Source: Talinum fruticosum
Taxonomy: Eukaryota > Streptophyta > Magnoliopsida > Caryophyllales > Talinaceae
DNA length: 64,000 bases
Assembly: GCA_021018815.1 (NCBI GenBank)
Contig: JAITYX010000016.1
Span: 5,905,001-5,969,000, forward strand
Direction: 5' to 3'
Shown: positions 12,816 to 25,815 of the stretch, piece after piece
Layout: each line of letters opens with the position of its first letter
Position numbering within the stretch: position 1 is the stretch's first letter
Notes under the pieces: generated by a model
Databases searched by the model: none
The model's input: the letters and a program-made list of their open reading frames with translations, nothing else
Told to the model about the DNA's origin: nothing
Position numbers and translations under genes: made by a program

Positions 12816-14544
12816 GAGCTTCTCTTAACGGATATCTTAACGGATTTCATAGGTATAATGGTCCAGTCTTTTCAAGAACAAAAATGAAGGTTATTATTTA
12901 TAGGTTTTTCTGCAATTTTTAGGAAATTGTCTAAAAGTTCTCAAATGATATCTTAACGAACCTACTCGACAATTCAAGAGGTTATTTGCTATTTTGAACC
13001 CATTTTAGATCATTTCAACACCATTAAACACCATCAAAACATTCAAACCTTGCTCATTCTTGGGAGCTTTGCCATCACCTTTTAATATCTAAAATACAAT
13101 GTCAATGCCATAAGTGGTAATCATCAAGATCACATAACTTCATAAAGACAATATAGGGAACATCTTAACGGGTTTCAAAGGCATAGATAGTATTCAAGTC
13201 CTTCCAGGACTTAAAAAATGAATAGTTTTTGTAATTTTTGAAAAATTTTAAGAAAGTTGTCAAATAATATCTTAATGAACCTATTGACAACTCAAGAGGT
13301 TATTGGCTATTTTAGGTCTATTCTAAATCATTTTAACACCATCTTACACTAGAAAAACACTCAAACCTTGCTCATTTGTGGCTACTTTGGAATCGCCTTC
13401 TAAGATCTAAATATGGTAATGTCATAATTGGTAATCATCAAGATCATCTAAATTCATAAAGAGAATTCTTTTGACGTTCGAGGGCTTTCAGAGACATTGT
13501 GGACAAGTCTTTCCAAGACTAAAAAATAAAGGTTATTATCCATGGTTTTTGCAATTTTTGGGAAATTTTAGAAAAATTCTCAATATCTTAACAAATAATG
13601 GCAATGTCATAAGTATTAATCATCAAGATCGCCTAAACTCATAAAGATAATACGTTAAACATCCCAAGGGGTTTAAGAGGCATAATGATAAAGTACTTCC
13701 AAGACCCAAAAATGAAGGCTATTATCCATAATTTTTTGCAATTTAAAAAATTTTTCAAAAGTTCTCAAATGATATCTTAACGGACAATAATTTAATAGGT
13801 TCTTAGCTATTTTGGGCACATTTTAGATCATTTCAACGCCATTAAACACCATCAAAATACTCAAACCTTGCTAATTCTTGGGTGTATAGGTATCACTTTT
13901 CGATATCCAAAATACAATGGTATTGTTATAAATAGTAATCATCAAGATCATCTAACTTCATAACGAGAATACAGTGAACATCCCAAGGGGTTTGAAAGGA
14001 ATAGTGGTCAAGTCATTCCAAAATCCAAAAATGAAGGCTATTATCCATGGTTTTTTTTTTTAAATTTTTGGGAAATTTTGATAAAGTTGCCAAATAATAT
14101 GTTAACGAACCTACCGATAACTCAAGATGTTCTTGGCTATTTTAGGCCTATTCTAGATCATTCTAATACCATTTTACACAAGAAAAACACCCAAACCTTA
14201 CTCATTTTAGGATTCTTTAGGATATCCTTCGAGATCCAAAATACAATGGCAATCTCATAATTGATAATCATCAAGTTATCTAAATTCATAAAGAGAATTT
14301 TGTTGAAGTCCTAAGGGGTTTTAGAGGCTTTGTAGTCAAGTCCTTCAAAGACTAAAAATAAAGGCTATTATTTATGTTTTTTACAATTTTTGAAAAATTT
14401 TAGAAAAGTTGTCAAATAATATCTTAACAAGCTTACGAGATAATTCAAAAGATTTTTTTGCTATTTTCAGCAAATTCTAAATTATTTTAACAACATTCTA
14501 CACTAGCAAAACACTCAAACCTTGCTCATTCCTCGGTTACTTTT
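12816..14544. repeat. ~320-bp satellite array, part 1
   Basis: A degenerate tandem repeat. Each unit carries the words CATCAAGATCATCTAA, TTCATAAAGAGAAT, AAAATGAAGGCTATTAT, GTCAAATAATATCTTAAC, CACTCAAACCTTGCTCATTC and ATCCAAAATACAATGGCAAT in that order. The last word recurs at about 13091, 13907 and 14234, and units here are 310-330 bases or partially deleted. There is no lasting reading frame. The array is broken at 14545 by an LTR insertion and resumes after it. Its AT-rich monomer of about two nucleosome lengths fits a plant satellite or a decayed heterochromatic repeat. Confidence 0.85.
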
Positions 14545-17507
14545 TGTAACACCCCGAACACCCACTAGGAGTATTACATCGCCGAGTTCCGTACAGGAAC
14601 TCCCGTGGCTCTATCGGTGTCGGCTTGAGTTTCTAACTCCAACTTAAAGATAATCGAGGTGATTTTCCCAATAGAGTTTTAAAATCTTCTAAAAATTTCT
14701 GCGAATTCCATTTGTAATATGGACTATCCCTTAAGCTTAAAGCCTTAAAACCCCGCATAAAAATCATAATATAACTCAACAAGCCACACGCTTGGAGTAT
14801 ACAACTCAACGGCCACACGCGGAGTCCAACCAATCACACGTTAAAACTTAAAACAATCTAAAGGGTTCGGAATACATATGGTACAAAATATATGAACTAA
14901 ATTACAAAGCACAATACTTAAAAATATAAGAAATGCACATCCCCAACTCGAATCACTCAACGAACAAAGAAACAAGCAAACAATGAATCGGTAGAGTCCG
15001 AATATGTTAAGTATAGATCACACCTTTTGAAAGTGTACTCGCAACATTGGGGAGGGAAAAAGGGAGGAAATTTGTGGGGGTGAGCAAACCACGCACTCAT
15101 CGGAGAGTTACACTCTTAAAATGGAAAGTACATCACATATTACGAGTAGTAATCATTGAGAAAACAAAAATAGCATAATAGGAATATAGATAATCATTGA
15201 TGAAATTCTTTGTAACATAAAGATCACAACATTTCACTTATTTAAAAGCACGATTTGAATTTATTAAGAACTCTTTTGGAACCGAATCCTCTTTAAACAA
15301 GGTGGTGCAACCACCAATACTTTCTTTTAAATGCTTTCAATCGAAATTGAATCATTTCTACTCGAATCACTTCTCATAAATCACTTTCAATGAATTTCTT
15401 TTGGTGAATCACTTTCTAAGTTGTGGACTCGAACTAGCACCTCGCAATTTCTCATATCTCATAATTTCTCTCGATTTCTCTAGGGCGCGACCCCAAATAA
15501 AAGGCTCCCGGGACCTATCTAAGAAGATTCCAATCGGGCATCCTAATACACCGAGATCCCTAGCTAGCCTTCCCTAGCTAGAATCATTCCTTGTGCTAAA
15601 CGATCCTAACAACGTCAATTTAAAACAATTTCTTTAACACATTCACTCATCACGCTTGTTTCAAACATTCTCAAATTAGTTTCACTTCTTAGAAACATGT
15701 TGTCACGCTTGAAGAGCATATATAACAAAAATCACATTCAAGTATCATTCTGCGTAAAACATAGAACTTCTTTCAAAATTAGCTTTTGAACATCATTTAA
15801 CACAATCATTTAGCACAATTAATCACAACTCAACACAGCACAGTCCTCCTCGGCTCCTTTCCGACTATGCCTTTCTAAATCTACCAATTTAGTAACATTA
15901 ATTTCTTTTTCGAGCCATAATAACCACAAGTAGTTACCACTTAACTTAAACGTCCCAACTCCTCACAAATTGCCATTTTTGCCTCGAATTCTCATATTAC
16001 GTCCTCATATCATTATCCACCTCTTTCTTGCCCATACTCCGCCGTATAACTCTCCATTTCACTTCACCACTTAAATTCCCTTAACTCCACTCACCTTCAA
16101 GTTTAATTCAATCTTAAGGTCTTAGATATGTTCTAAACTCGGTTTAATCTAACCATTGCCCGCTTACCACTTCGATGTCTCACTTGTGCATTACTCGGGA
16201 TAGCTCAAACTTCTCCCTTTTATTCCGAATCATGGTTTCCCAATATCCATAATTACCTTCCAACACACATAATTCAGGAAGTCTCTAGGGCTCAATTAAC
16301 TCATAATTCATACCCAATCATAGCTTCTTCATCCTTAATTGCTAACCGAAACTTCAATACTACTCATTTGACCTATGCAACCTAACTCCATCGGAATCTC
16401 TCGGTTCCTAATTCAACCTTAAGTAATTACTAAATTTCTTCAAAGCTCCTAATTCAACTTTAACTAGTTAACCCAAGCAAATCCTCTCATGTCCCGATTC
16501 AGCCCTAACAATTCCCTAAATTCATTCTAAGTTCTTAATTCAACCTTAAACAACTACTAAATCTGTTTTCTAATACGGATACTCAATATTCACAACAAAT
16601 TCAATTGAATTTCGAAATTACTATTAATTTAGAAAGTAAGACTACCTACCTCGAATTCTTAGGGATTGAAATCTAATTTGGATGAATTTGAATTGGGTTC
16701 CTTGCCTTCCCTTCCTTTCGTTCATCTCTGTTTACTCGGCTTCGATTCGATCTCTCGTCTCCCTTGCTAGGTTTGGTTCAACCCTCGCACGCGCCTACGA
16801 CTCACCGACTCCAACTTCCTTGTCCGCCGGCCACCGCTTCCTTGGTCACCCACCGCAATTCCCTTTCACCATTCTCGCTCATTCCTCAAGGTTGGTCTCA
16901 ATTTCTCGTCTCTCGTGTTCTCTCGTCTTTGCTCCGTTTCTAGTCCGCTCTTCACTCCCTCCCTCTTCACTCCCTCCTCGTGCTTGCTGGCCGCAGCGTT
17001 CTCGCCATTCAGGCGGTCCACTAGCCTCCCGGCTCTCGCTCTCTCTCCCTCCCTCTCTCTGCGTTCTCCTTCTCACTTTTCCCTTTTTTTCCTTTGCTCG
17101 GGCCTCCGAGCCTTCCTTCTTACCTCTCTCTCGCACCGATTAATTGTTGGTCAACAACCCTTATTGGACCCCAAGTTTTCCTCTCTAATCTACTCGGTTA
17201 AGAGTAATCCTAATCCCCCTTCTTTTCTTTTTTTTTTTTGTTAATCCTCGTAATAATTAAACCCACATACGTAGCATAAGCGGTCTTGGGTTTTTATTGA
17301 GCAAGGCCGAGACGGAAAAATTAAGAGGAAGAAATTAATATATTTTACTAATTATGATTACTCGAACCGGCAATAATTCGCTCAAATAAATTAACGAATA
17401 TATACCCGCATATATATATTTTAGTTATACGACCCACTTTAATTACTTAATGCTAAATAATTAGTTTAACTCATATAACTACCTAACCCAAAATTATGGA
17501 TCTTACA
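14545..17507. mobile_element. Solo LTR, 2.96 kb, inserted in the satellite
   Basis: The element starts TGTAACACCCCGAACACCC and ends GGATCTTACA, i.e. TG...CA termini. It sits inside a satellite unit: left flank ...GGTTACTTTT, right flank CTTCTAGATCACC. The five bases on each side are CTTTT and CTTCT, a near-perfect 5-bp target duplication. No polymerase or gag frame is present, so it is best read as a solo LTR left by recombination between two LTRs; a short non-autonomous element is the alternative. A strongly CT-rich, GC-richer block at about 16690-17140 lies in the right half and may mark the transcription start region. The ends resemble long LTRs of Ty3/Gypsy chromoviruses. Confidence 0.65.
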
Positions 17508-20500
17508 CTTCTAGATCACCTTATGAAATTCAAAATATAATGGCAATGTCATAAGTAGTAATCATCAAGATCATCTAACATCATAAAGAAAATACAGTGA
17601 ACATCCAAAGGGGTTTCGGAGGTATAAAGGTCAAGTAGTAATCCATAGTTTTTTACAATTTTGGGAAATTTTTCAAAAGTTCTCAAATGATATCTTAACG
17701 AACCTACTCGACAATTCAAGAGATTCTAATCTATTTTGGGCCCATTTTAGATCATCTCAAAATCATCAAACACCATCAAAACACTCAAACATTGATCATT
17801 CTGGGGTGCTTTGGCATCACTTTTTAATATCCAAAATACAATGGTATTGTCATAAATAGTAATCATCAAGATTATCTAACTTCATATTGAGAATATAGTG
17901 AACATCCTAAAGGGTTTCGGAGACATAAAGGTCAAGTCCTTCCAGTACCTATCCTTCAAAGGTATTGTGGTCAAGTCCCTCCAAGATCTAAAAATGAAAG
18001 CTATTATCTATAGTTTTTCCAATTTCTCGAAAATTTTCGAAAAGTTCTCAAAGAATATCATAACAAACCTAATGATAATTCAAGAAGTTATAGGCTATTT
18101 TAACACCATTCTAAATTATTTCAACACCATTGTACACCGGAAAAACATTCAAACCTTTCTCATTCTTGGTTGCTTTGGGATCTCTTTCTAAGATCCAAAA
18201 TAAATTGGCAATGTTGTAATTGGTAATTATCAAGATCATCTAAATTCATGAAGAGAATTATGTTGATGTCCCGTGGGGTTTCGGAGGCATTGTGGTCAAG
18301 TCCTTACAAGACTCAAAAATAAAGGTTATTATTTATATTTTTTTGCAATTTTTTTGAAATATTAGAAAAGTTGTAAAATAAAATCTTAACAAACCTATCG
18401 ACAATTCAAAAGGTTTTTGGTTATTTTAACCACATTCTAGATCGTTTTAACACTATTGTACTCCAACAAAACACTCAAACCTTGCTCATTCTTGGCTTAT
18501 ATGAGATCCAAAATACAATGGCAATATCATAAGTAATAATCATCAAGATTATCTAACTTCATATTGAGAATACAGTGAACATCCAAAGGGGTTTCGGAGG
18601 CATAAAGATCAAGCCCTTCCAAAACCTAAAAATGAAGGCTATTATCTATAGTATTTTACAATTTTTGGGAAATTTTTCAAAAGTTCTAAAATGATATCTT
18701 AACGAACCTACTAACAACTCATGAGCTTCTTGGCTATTTTGGGCCCATTTTTTTATCATTTCAAAACCATTAAACACCATAAAAACACTCGAACCTCGCT
18801 CATTCTTAGGTGGTTTTGGCATCATCTTTTAATATCCAAAATACAATGGCAATGCCATAAATAGTAATCACCAAAATCATCTAATTTCATAAAAAGAATA
18901 CAAGTGAACATATCAAGGGGTTTCAAAGGCATAATGGTCAAGTTCTTCTAAGAACCAAAAAATGAAAGCTATTATCCATGGTTTTAATTTTTGGAAAATT
19001 TTATGAAAGTTGTCAAATAATATTTTAACGAACTTACGGACAATTCAAGATGTTTTTGGCTATTTAGGCCTATTTTAGATCATTTTAACAACATTATCCA
19101 CCAGAAAAGTACTCAAACCTTGCTTATTCTTGGTTACTTTGTGATCTTCTTCTAAGATCAAAAATACAATGACAATGTCATAATTGGTAATCATAAAGAT
19201 CATATCAATTCATAAAGAGAATTTGTTAACTTCCTAAGGAGTTTTAGAGGCATTGTGATCAACTCCCTCCTCAATTAAAAAATGAAGGTTATTATCCATG
19301 ATTTTTTGCAATTTTTGGAAATTTTAGCTAAGTTGTCAAATAATACCTTAAAAATTTACTCGATAATTCAAGAAGTTTTTGGCTATTTTAGGCAGATTCT
19401 AGATCAATTTAACACCATCTAACATGAAAAAACACTTAAACTTTGCTCATTCTTGGCCGATATGAGATCACCTTCTAAGATCCAAAATACAATGGTAATA
19501 TCATAAGTAGTAATCATCAAGATTATCTAACTTCATATTGAGAATATAGTGAACATCCAAAAGGGTTTTAGAGGCATAATGGTCAAGTCCTTCCAAGACC
19601 AAAAACAAAGGCTATCATCTATAGTTTTTTTTTTTTTTTTTTTGAAATTTTCAAAGAGTTCTCAAATAACATCTTAATCCTACTCGACAATTGAAGATGT
19701 TCTTGGTTATGTTGGGCCCATTTTAGATCATTTCAACACCATTAAACAACACCATCAAAACACTCAAATCTTACTCATTCTTGGATGCTTTGGCATATCC
19801 AAAATACTATGACAATGTCCTAAGTAGTAATTATCAAAATGTTCTAACTTCATAAAGAGAATACAGTGAACATCCTATGGGATTTCAAAGGCATAATGTG
19901 TCTATGGTTTTTCGCAATTTTTAGAAAATTTTAGAAAAGTTGTCAAATAATATCTTAACAAATATACTGACAATTCAAGAGAATCTTAGCTATTTTAGAC
20001 CCTTTCTAGATCATTTTAACAATTATATATACATCAGAAAAATACTCAAACGTTGCTCATTCTTGGCTACTTTGAGATATCCTTCTAAGATACAAAATAC
20101 AATGGCAATGTCATAATTGGTAATCATAAAGATCATCTAAATTCATAAAGAGAATTTGTTGACTTCCTAAGGAGTTTTAGAGACATTGTGATCAAGTCCT
20201 TCCTCGACTCAAAAATGAAGGTTTATCATCCATAATTTTTTGTAATTTTTGAAAATTTTAGATAAGTCGTCAAATAATACTTTAACAAATTTACTTGACA
20301 ATTCTAAGAGTTTTTGGTTATTTTAGGCACATTCAAGATTATGTTTACACCATTGTACACTAGCAAAACACTCAAACCTTGCTCATTCTTGGCTATTTTG
20401 AGATTACCTTCTAAGATACAAAATACAATAATAATGTCATAAGTATTAATCATCAAGATCATCTAATTTCGTAAAGAGAATAGTGATCAAGTCATTACAA

Positions 20501-21275
20501 GACCCAAAATGAAGTCTATTATACGTGGTCTTTTTGCAATTTTCGATAATTTTCCAAAAGTTCTCGCATGATATCTTCACGAAATTATTGACAACTCAAG
20601 AGGTTCTTGCTTATTTTTGGCCCATTTTAGATCATTTCAACATTATTGAATATTATCAAAACCTTACTCATTCTTGGGTGCTTTGAGATCACCTTTTAAT
20701 ATCCAAAATACAATGGCAATGTCATAAGTATTAATTATCAAGAACATATAACATGATAAAGAAATTTTTTAACGTCCCAAGGGGTTTAAAAGGCATTATG
20801 ATCAAGTCCCTCCAACATCCAAAAATGAAAACTATTATCCATGCTTTTTTGTAATTTCGGGAAATTTTCTAAAAATTCTCAAATAATATCTTAACAAACT
20901 TACTAAAAATTCAAAAGATTCTTCGCTATTTTAGGACCATTTTAAACCATTTCAAGCACCTCAACGAGAAAAACACTCAAACTTTGCTCATTCTTGGCAG
21001 CTTTGGGATCTCCTTCTAAGATCGAAAATACAATGAGAAATTTTGTTGACGTCCCAAGTGGTTTCGAGAGATATTGTTGTCAAGTCCTTCTAAGGCTATT
21101 ATCCATAATTTTTTGCAATTTATGGGAAATTTGCGAAAAGTTCTCAAATAATATTTTAACGAACCTACTAACATTTCAAGAGTTTCTTTGCTATTATAGG
21201 ACCATTGTAAATCATTTCAACACCGTTGCACACCAGAAAAACACTCAAACCTTGCTCATTCTTGATCTGTATCAT
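17508..21275. repeat. ~320-bp satellite array, part 2, with three-unit higher-order pattern
   Basis: This continues the satellite at 12816-14544. The word ATCCAAAATACAATG (with variants) recurs near 17829, 18193, 18505, 18833, 19156, 19479, 19796, 20090, 20415, 20700 and 21020, mostly 285-330 bases apart. Unit types differ: one has AATTGGTAATC with a following GAGAATTTTGTTGA-like word, one has CTTCATATTGAGAAT, and one has TTTTAATATCC with AGTGAACATCC. These types recur in the same order about every 930-970 bases. No gene is present. Confidence 0.85.
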
Positions 21276-23100
21276 GAAGAAAATAAGCAGATTTAAGAAT
21301 AAAAATAAAATTAACTAATCAAAATGTGTTAGTATAATTTTATTTGCATAATTATACCTTTTTTAAAATTTTTTTCTTTACTTTAATTAGCTACTAACTT
21401 CCGGAGATGGTAAATTTAACAATATATCTATAATTTTAGAATTTTAGAATAAAACTGCTATGTTAAACCCTTGCCAGATGAAATTTTCAGGGTATAAATT
21501 ATATTTTTGATTAAAAGTATTGTCTATTTTTATTTTTTTTTGGCAGGGTGCCTTGCCGGAAGCGGGGAGGGATAAGAGTTCACAATCAACGGTTTCCGTT
21601 ACTTCCAACTGGTGCTAATCACCAACGTCGCGGGTGCAGGGGATATCGTGAGGGAGCATCAAAGGTCGAGAACAGAGTGGACAAGTATGAGCCGGAACTA
21701 GGGTCAAAACTGGCAGTCAAACACCATTCTGATTGGTCAGTCTCTCTCCTTTCGCGTCACAGCCAGTGACCATCGCACTTCCACCTCTTTGAACATCGTC
21801 CCCTCCAACCGGCAGTTTGGTCAAACCTTCACGGGCAAAAACTTCTTCGTCTAAGAACCGCTTCATTTCCCAAACTGCCCTCGTGTTGTTTTCACTTTTC
21901 TGTTTTTTCACCCTTGGTTTAGGCAGCAACTAAAGGGTGTTTTCGTCTTTGTGATAATATATATTTGGCGAAATATGGAGGGGAAAAATCAAAGCGGCTA
22001 AGAAAAATGAAAATTGTAGCCTGCGACTTTGATTACACCACTAATATGATGTTATGAATACGACTACGTATTTAAAGTAGGTGGACTCCTTAATTATATG
22101 CTTAATAGGTAACTAAGAGTGGAACTAACCATATAATGAGGCCATGAGGGGTAGTTAAAGTAGTTGAAGAGCTCTCAAATTGATCAAGACTCAAACTAAT
22201 CACATTCTAGTAGTTGAAGCCTCAAGGTATGCCCCTAGAGCTTATGTGTTAATGTTTCTTTTCTTTTTCAAAAACAATGTTTTTAAGCGCAATAATCTGC
22301 TCCGAATGAGTTAAGAGATGAGGTTTAGTTTGAATCATGCATAACTTAATTTATGTGTTAAGAGAAACTTGTCTCAAAGATAATTATACTCTTTTTTAAG
22401 AGATCGGTGACCAAATCTCATTGTTGTAAAGGGTTACATGAGGGTGCAACTTGGCTTTTTGGGCCTCGGTCTATGTGGGCTTGTGCCACACATCCAATGA
22501 ATAGCCCAATGGGCCTTTTTGTTAGGAAGTTCACAAGCAAACTACTGTTTATATTATTAAAAAACTTCATTTGTCTTTTTTTGGGTTTTTTTCTCTTTTA
22601 GAGTCGCACATGTAATACAATAGAACGAGAAGGGGATAAAATTAAATATGAAATTTGATGGATCTAGGACTATAGAAACCTCATTCTTTTTCAAGTTGAA
22701 GACTTACTATGTGATCAAGAACAATTATTGATGGTGAAGAAAAATATTGGACTCGTAATAGGCTAAAACAAATTAACAATTCATTTTAAACACTTCACTA
22801 TTAGTATGTGGGATGAAAATTCATAATGGGAATAAAAATTTATTTTTTAAGAAAAAGAATTAATTTATCAATTACTACCATTATTATTTGATGAGTGATA
22901 GTTTAAAATGATATAAGATCAAAAATAAGTTAAATAGCTAGAAGTGTATTACCATTATGAATTCTCACCTTCCCGTATGAGAATGAATATAAGTAATAGA
23001 AAATTTCTACTCTCATTTCCACTCTCTAATCTATTCTGAAAATCCCATCAACAAAACATAAAACATAAATTACATCATCTCGCATTCATATATCACATTC
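21276..23100. other. Spacer between satellite blocks, with a GC-richer patch
   Basis: Mostly AT-rich DNA. A GC-richer patch at about 21545-21930 looks like decayed coding sequence: short frames occur on both strands (plus 21548-21769, minus 21717-21929) and share no recognisable family. I can name no product and no transposon ends. Confidence 0.3.
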
Positions 23101-23206
23101 ATATAATTTAGAGTCTTACTACTGTTTTTGAAGGTCTTCTTGAGAATGGAATTGGGGGAATCTGGGTTAACGATTGACTAATCCTGATTCAATTCAAAGG
23201 ACTGGA

Positions 23207-23748
23207 GCTAATTTATTAAGATTTGAAGGGAAATAATAATTTCATTCAAGTGTCTTACGACTGTTTTTGAAGGGGTCTTCTTGAGAATGGAATTTAAAAC
23301 AATTGGTTAAAATTTGCAAAAAACACATAGAAAATACCAGGTTAATTTGTACAATGTAATCACGGAAAACCCAAAAAGAAAAAGGAAGCAGGGGGCTCAT
23401 ATCAAGTGTATAGATTTGGAGAACTTCATCATAGGAGGCGAAAAAGCATTCAACCTGAAGTCCGAATACAGAGAAAAGAGATAACAAGGAGAGAATATCA
23501 AAATCGCCAGAGCCCATCCCTTTCTTCCATTAACAAAAAAGGGGACGGCGTATTTTTCTTCTTCCCTCCATGAAACTCTGCCTCAAGCATCGGATCTTCA
23601 CATGGAACCCTTTCGCAAACCCCACTCTACCCTCTCTCTTTGTAATCATAGCCCATATCCGTATTCAGATCCATATTCAGCACAAAAACACACATACACA
23701 GATGATTTCAATCATTTCAACGCCCATTACCCTTTTTTTTTATGGTGG
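23207..23748. repeat. 542-bp tandem duplication, copy 1
   Basis: This block and the next (23749-24290) are near-identical direct repeats. They start at GCTAATTTATTAAG and end in a poly-T/GGTGG stretch, with only scattered substitutions and one- or two-base gaps. A partial third match to the unit's early part lies at about 23115-23160. The high similarity indicates a recent event compared with the decayed satellite around it. No intact reading frame exists in either copy. Confidence 0.9.
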
Positions 23749-24290
23749 GCTAATTTATTAAGATTTGATGGGAAATAATAATTTCATTCGAGTGTCTTAC
23801 GACTATTTTTGAAGGGGCTTTCTTGAGAATGGAATTTAAAACAATTGGTTAAAATTTGCAAAAACACACGGAAAATAACTGGTTAATTTGTACAATGTAA
23901 TCACGGAAAACCCAGAAAAGAAAAAGGAAGCAGGAGGCTCATATCAAGTGTATAGATTTGGAGAACTTCATCGTAGGGGGCGAAAAAGCATTCAACCTGA
24001 AGTCCGAATACAGAGAAGAGAGATAACAAGGAGAGAATATCAAAATCGCCAGAGCCCGTCCCTTTCTTCCATTAACAAAAAAGGGGGCGGCGTATTTTTC
24101 TTCTTCCCTCCATGAAACTCTCCCTCAAGCATCGGATCTTCACATGGAACCCTTTCGCAAACCCCACTCTACCCTCTCTCTTTGTAATCATAGCCCATAT
24201 CCGTATTCAGATCCATATTCAGCACAAAAACACACATACACAGATGATTTCAATCATTTCAACGCCCATTACCCTCTTTTTTTGGTGGTG
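23749..24290. repeat. 542-bp tandem duplication, copy 2
   Basis: This is the second copy of the preceding repeat. Only this copy adjoins the promoter-like sequence at 24337-24407. The ancestral unit may therefore have been the 5' part of a minus-strand transcription unit that was then duplicated. The opening peptide of any such gene could not be identified. Confidence 0.9.
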
Positions 24291-24336
24291 ATGGTTGGGG
24301 GGAGTGTTCATCTGCCGCACACGGAAGGGTTTATCG

Positions 24337-24407
24337 CTAGGGTTTTTCGGGGAGATAGAGAGAGGAGGGTGGAAGTGAGTAAGGATGATGATTCCCCTGC
24401 TTTTATA
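24337..24407 (-). promoter_or_regulatory. Promoter-like sequence: TATA box and telo-box
   Basis: On the minus strand TATAAAA (24407-24401) is followed 55-60 bases later by AAAACCCTAG (24346-24337). The AACCCTA telo-box in the leader or proximal promoter is typical of plant ribosomal-protein and translation-factor genes. Transcription would run into the 542-bp duplication. No coding exon could be linked, so this is either an orphan promoter or the 5' end of a truncated gene. Confidence 0.4.
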
Positions 24408-24429
24408 CAGAGGAATTAATTTCCTCATG

Positions 24430-24790
24430 CCCAATTGATCAAATAACTAATCAATAATACCTCTATTTTTTGTGCAATTATTATCAGACTCTTATTTTAT
24501 TTTATAGAATATTGTACTTTATATTAAAAGATATAATTGTAAAATATATAACATATAAAAAATATAATAAAATAATTTAACAAAATTCTTAAAAAAGCTA
24601 AAAAATTAGTTTATTATATTTTTTTACATTTATTTATTATTTTATTATATTTTATATTTACTTTATTTTTAAACTTTTTACTTTGATAAAAACAATTATG
24701 TCTTTTTACATAATATAAGGGTCTTCTATTTAAAAAAAATGAAATAAGGCTCCTTAAAATTTATTATATTTTTATTTGATTGAAATACGG
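24430..24790. other. Very AT-rich spacer
   Basis: Low-complexity A/T sequence with no frame, repeat end or RNA structure that I can support. Confidence 0.5.
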
Positions 24791-24799
24791 GGTTTCATA

Positions 24800-25815
24800 A
24801 ATCAGTTCATCAAACTATTACGATAATCTGTCACTGCCGGATCCAGAATATGATATGGTCCCTCATTCAACCAAACTCTAGAGCTAATGTCACAGGGTTG
24901 AAAATAAGCAAAAGAATGTATTGCTCCATTCCCCATTCTCCTAACATGAACAAAAGAACAAAAAACGAAATTACAAACAAGACTCAAAATATCACCAATC
25001 AAAAATCCCAACTATGTATTTGTTATCTCTTTCTTTTGTAGCTTTGAAAAAGGCTCAAACAGTCCCCTTCGACAATCACCGAGTTCAAATTGTGCACCAT
25101 TGCTTGCTTCATAGCATAGACACATGCTTTAGCTTCCACCATTTCAGGCCCTTCCAAACCCGGTCCCCGCTGCACACCCAGTCGCATAACTCCTTCACAG
25201 TCCCTTGCTGTCACACCCAGTCCGTGTCCCCAATCTCCGATTTTTGCTCCATCAGAGTTCAACTTTATGAAGCCGGAATTTGGTGGGTGCCATGATGAGA
25301 TCAGTTCAATGCCATTCTTGTCCAAGGTTGATTGAGTTTTTCAGAACTCTTCAACACCCTTGGTACTTTCTTTTGCCATAACATGGAGATTGAATTTGGG
25401 TTTATCAAAAACCCATTTGTTTCAAGTACTCCAATAGGCCCAAGCAATAACTATAAAGTCAGCCCATCGACGACCTAAATTCTTCCTAGCTGCACCAAAA
25501 ACGTCCATCATCAAGGTAGCTTCGGTTCTCCAAAGGCTTTCATCCATATCACTGCCCATTCACACTTCCTGGGCTAGGCGGCAATCAAAAAGCGCATGTT
25601 TATCATTTCCTCCCATCCACCACACATAGATAGGGTTTACGCTTGGTACTCGTTTAGAAACTGCTAATTTTGTTGCTCTCCACACAAATAGCTTGATTCT
25701 AGGGGAATTATTAAGGCTCCATAACTCTTCCCAGAAAATTGAGACCTCTCCAAAACTACACCTCGAATCATTAGCATTTCTCACTTCCCTTTGGGATGTC
25801 CTTCTATGATCCAAA
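24800..25815 (-). pseudogene. LINE retrotransposon remnant (zinc-binding and RNase H-like region)
   Basis: Two minus-strand domain fragments lie in the order seen at the 3' end of plant L1-type LINEs. At 25814-25560 is a zf-RVT-like piece with LWSLNNSPRIKLFVWRATK and a later KHALFDC. At 25325-25023 is an RNase H-like piece with GFIKLNSDGA and MVEAKACVYAMKQAM. The linker between them reads continuously apart from in-frame stops. The polymerase core is absent, as expected for a 5'-truncated copy. The insertion lies within the ~320-bp satellite, which resumes at about 25795. A decayed stand-alone RNase H-domain gene is less likely, because the zf-RVT piece is adjacent. Confidence 0.75.

Noticed and set aside
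16682..17244. Overlapping 85- to 153-residue frames on both strands
   Set aside because: They arise from the CT-rich block of a solo LTR, show Ser/Leu/Pro low complexity, and have no family match.
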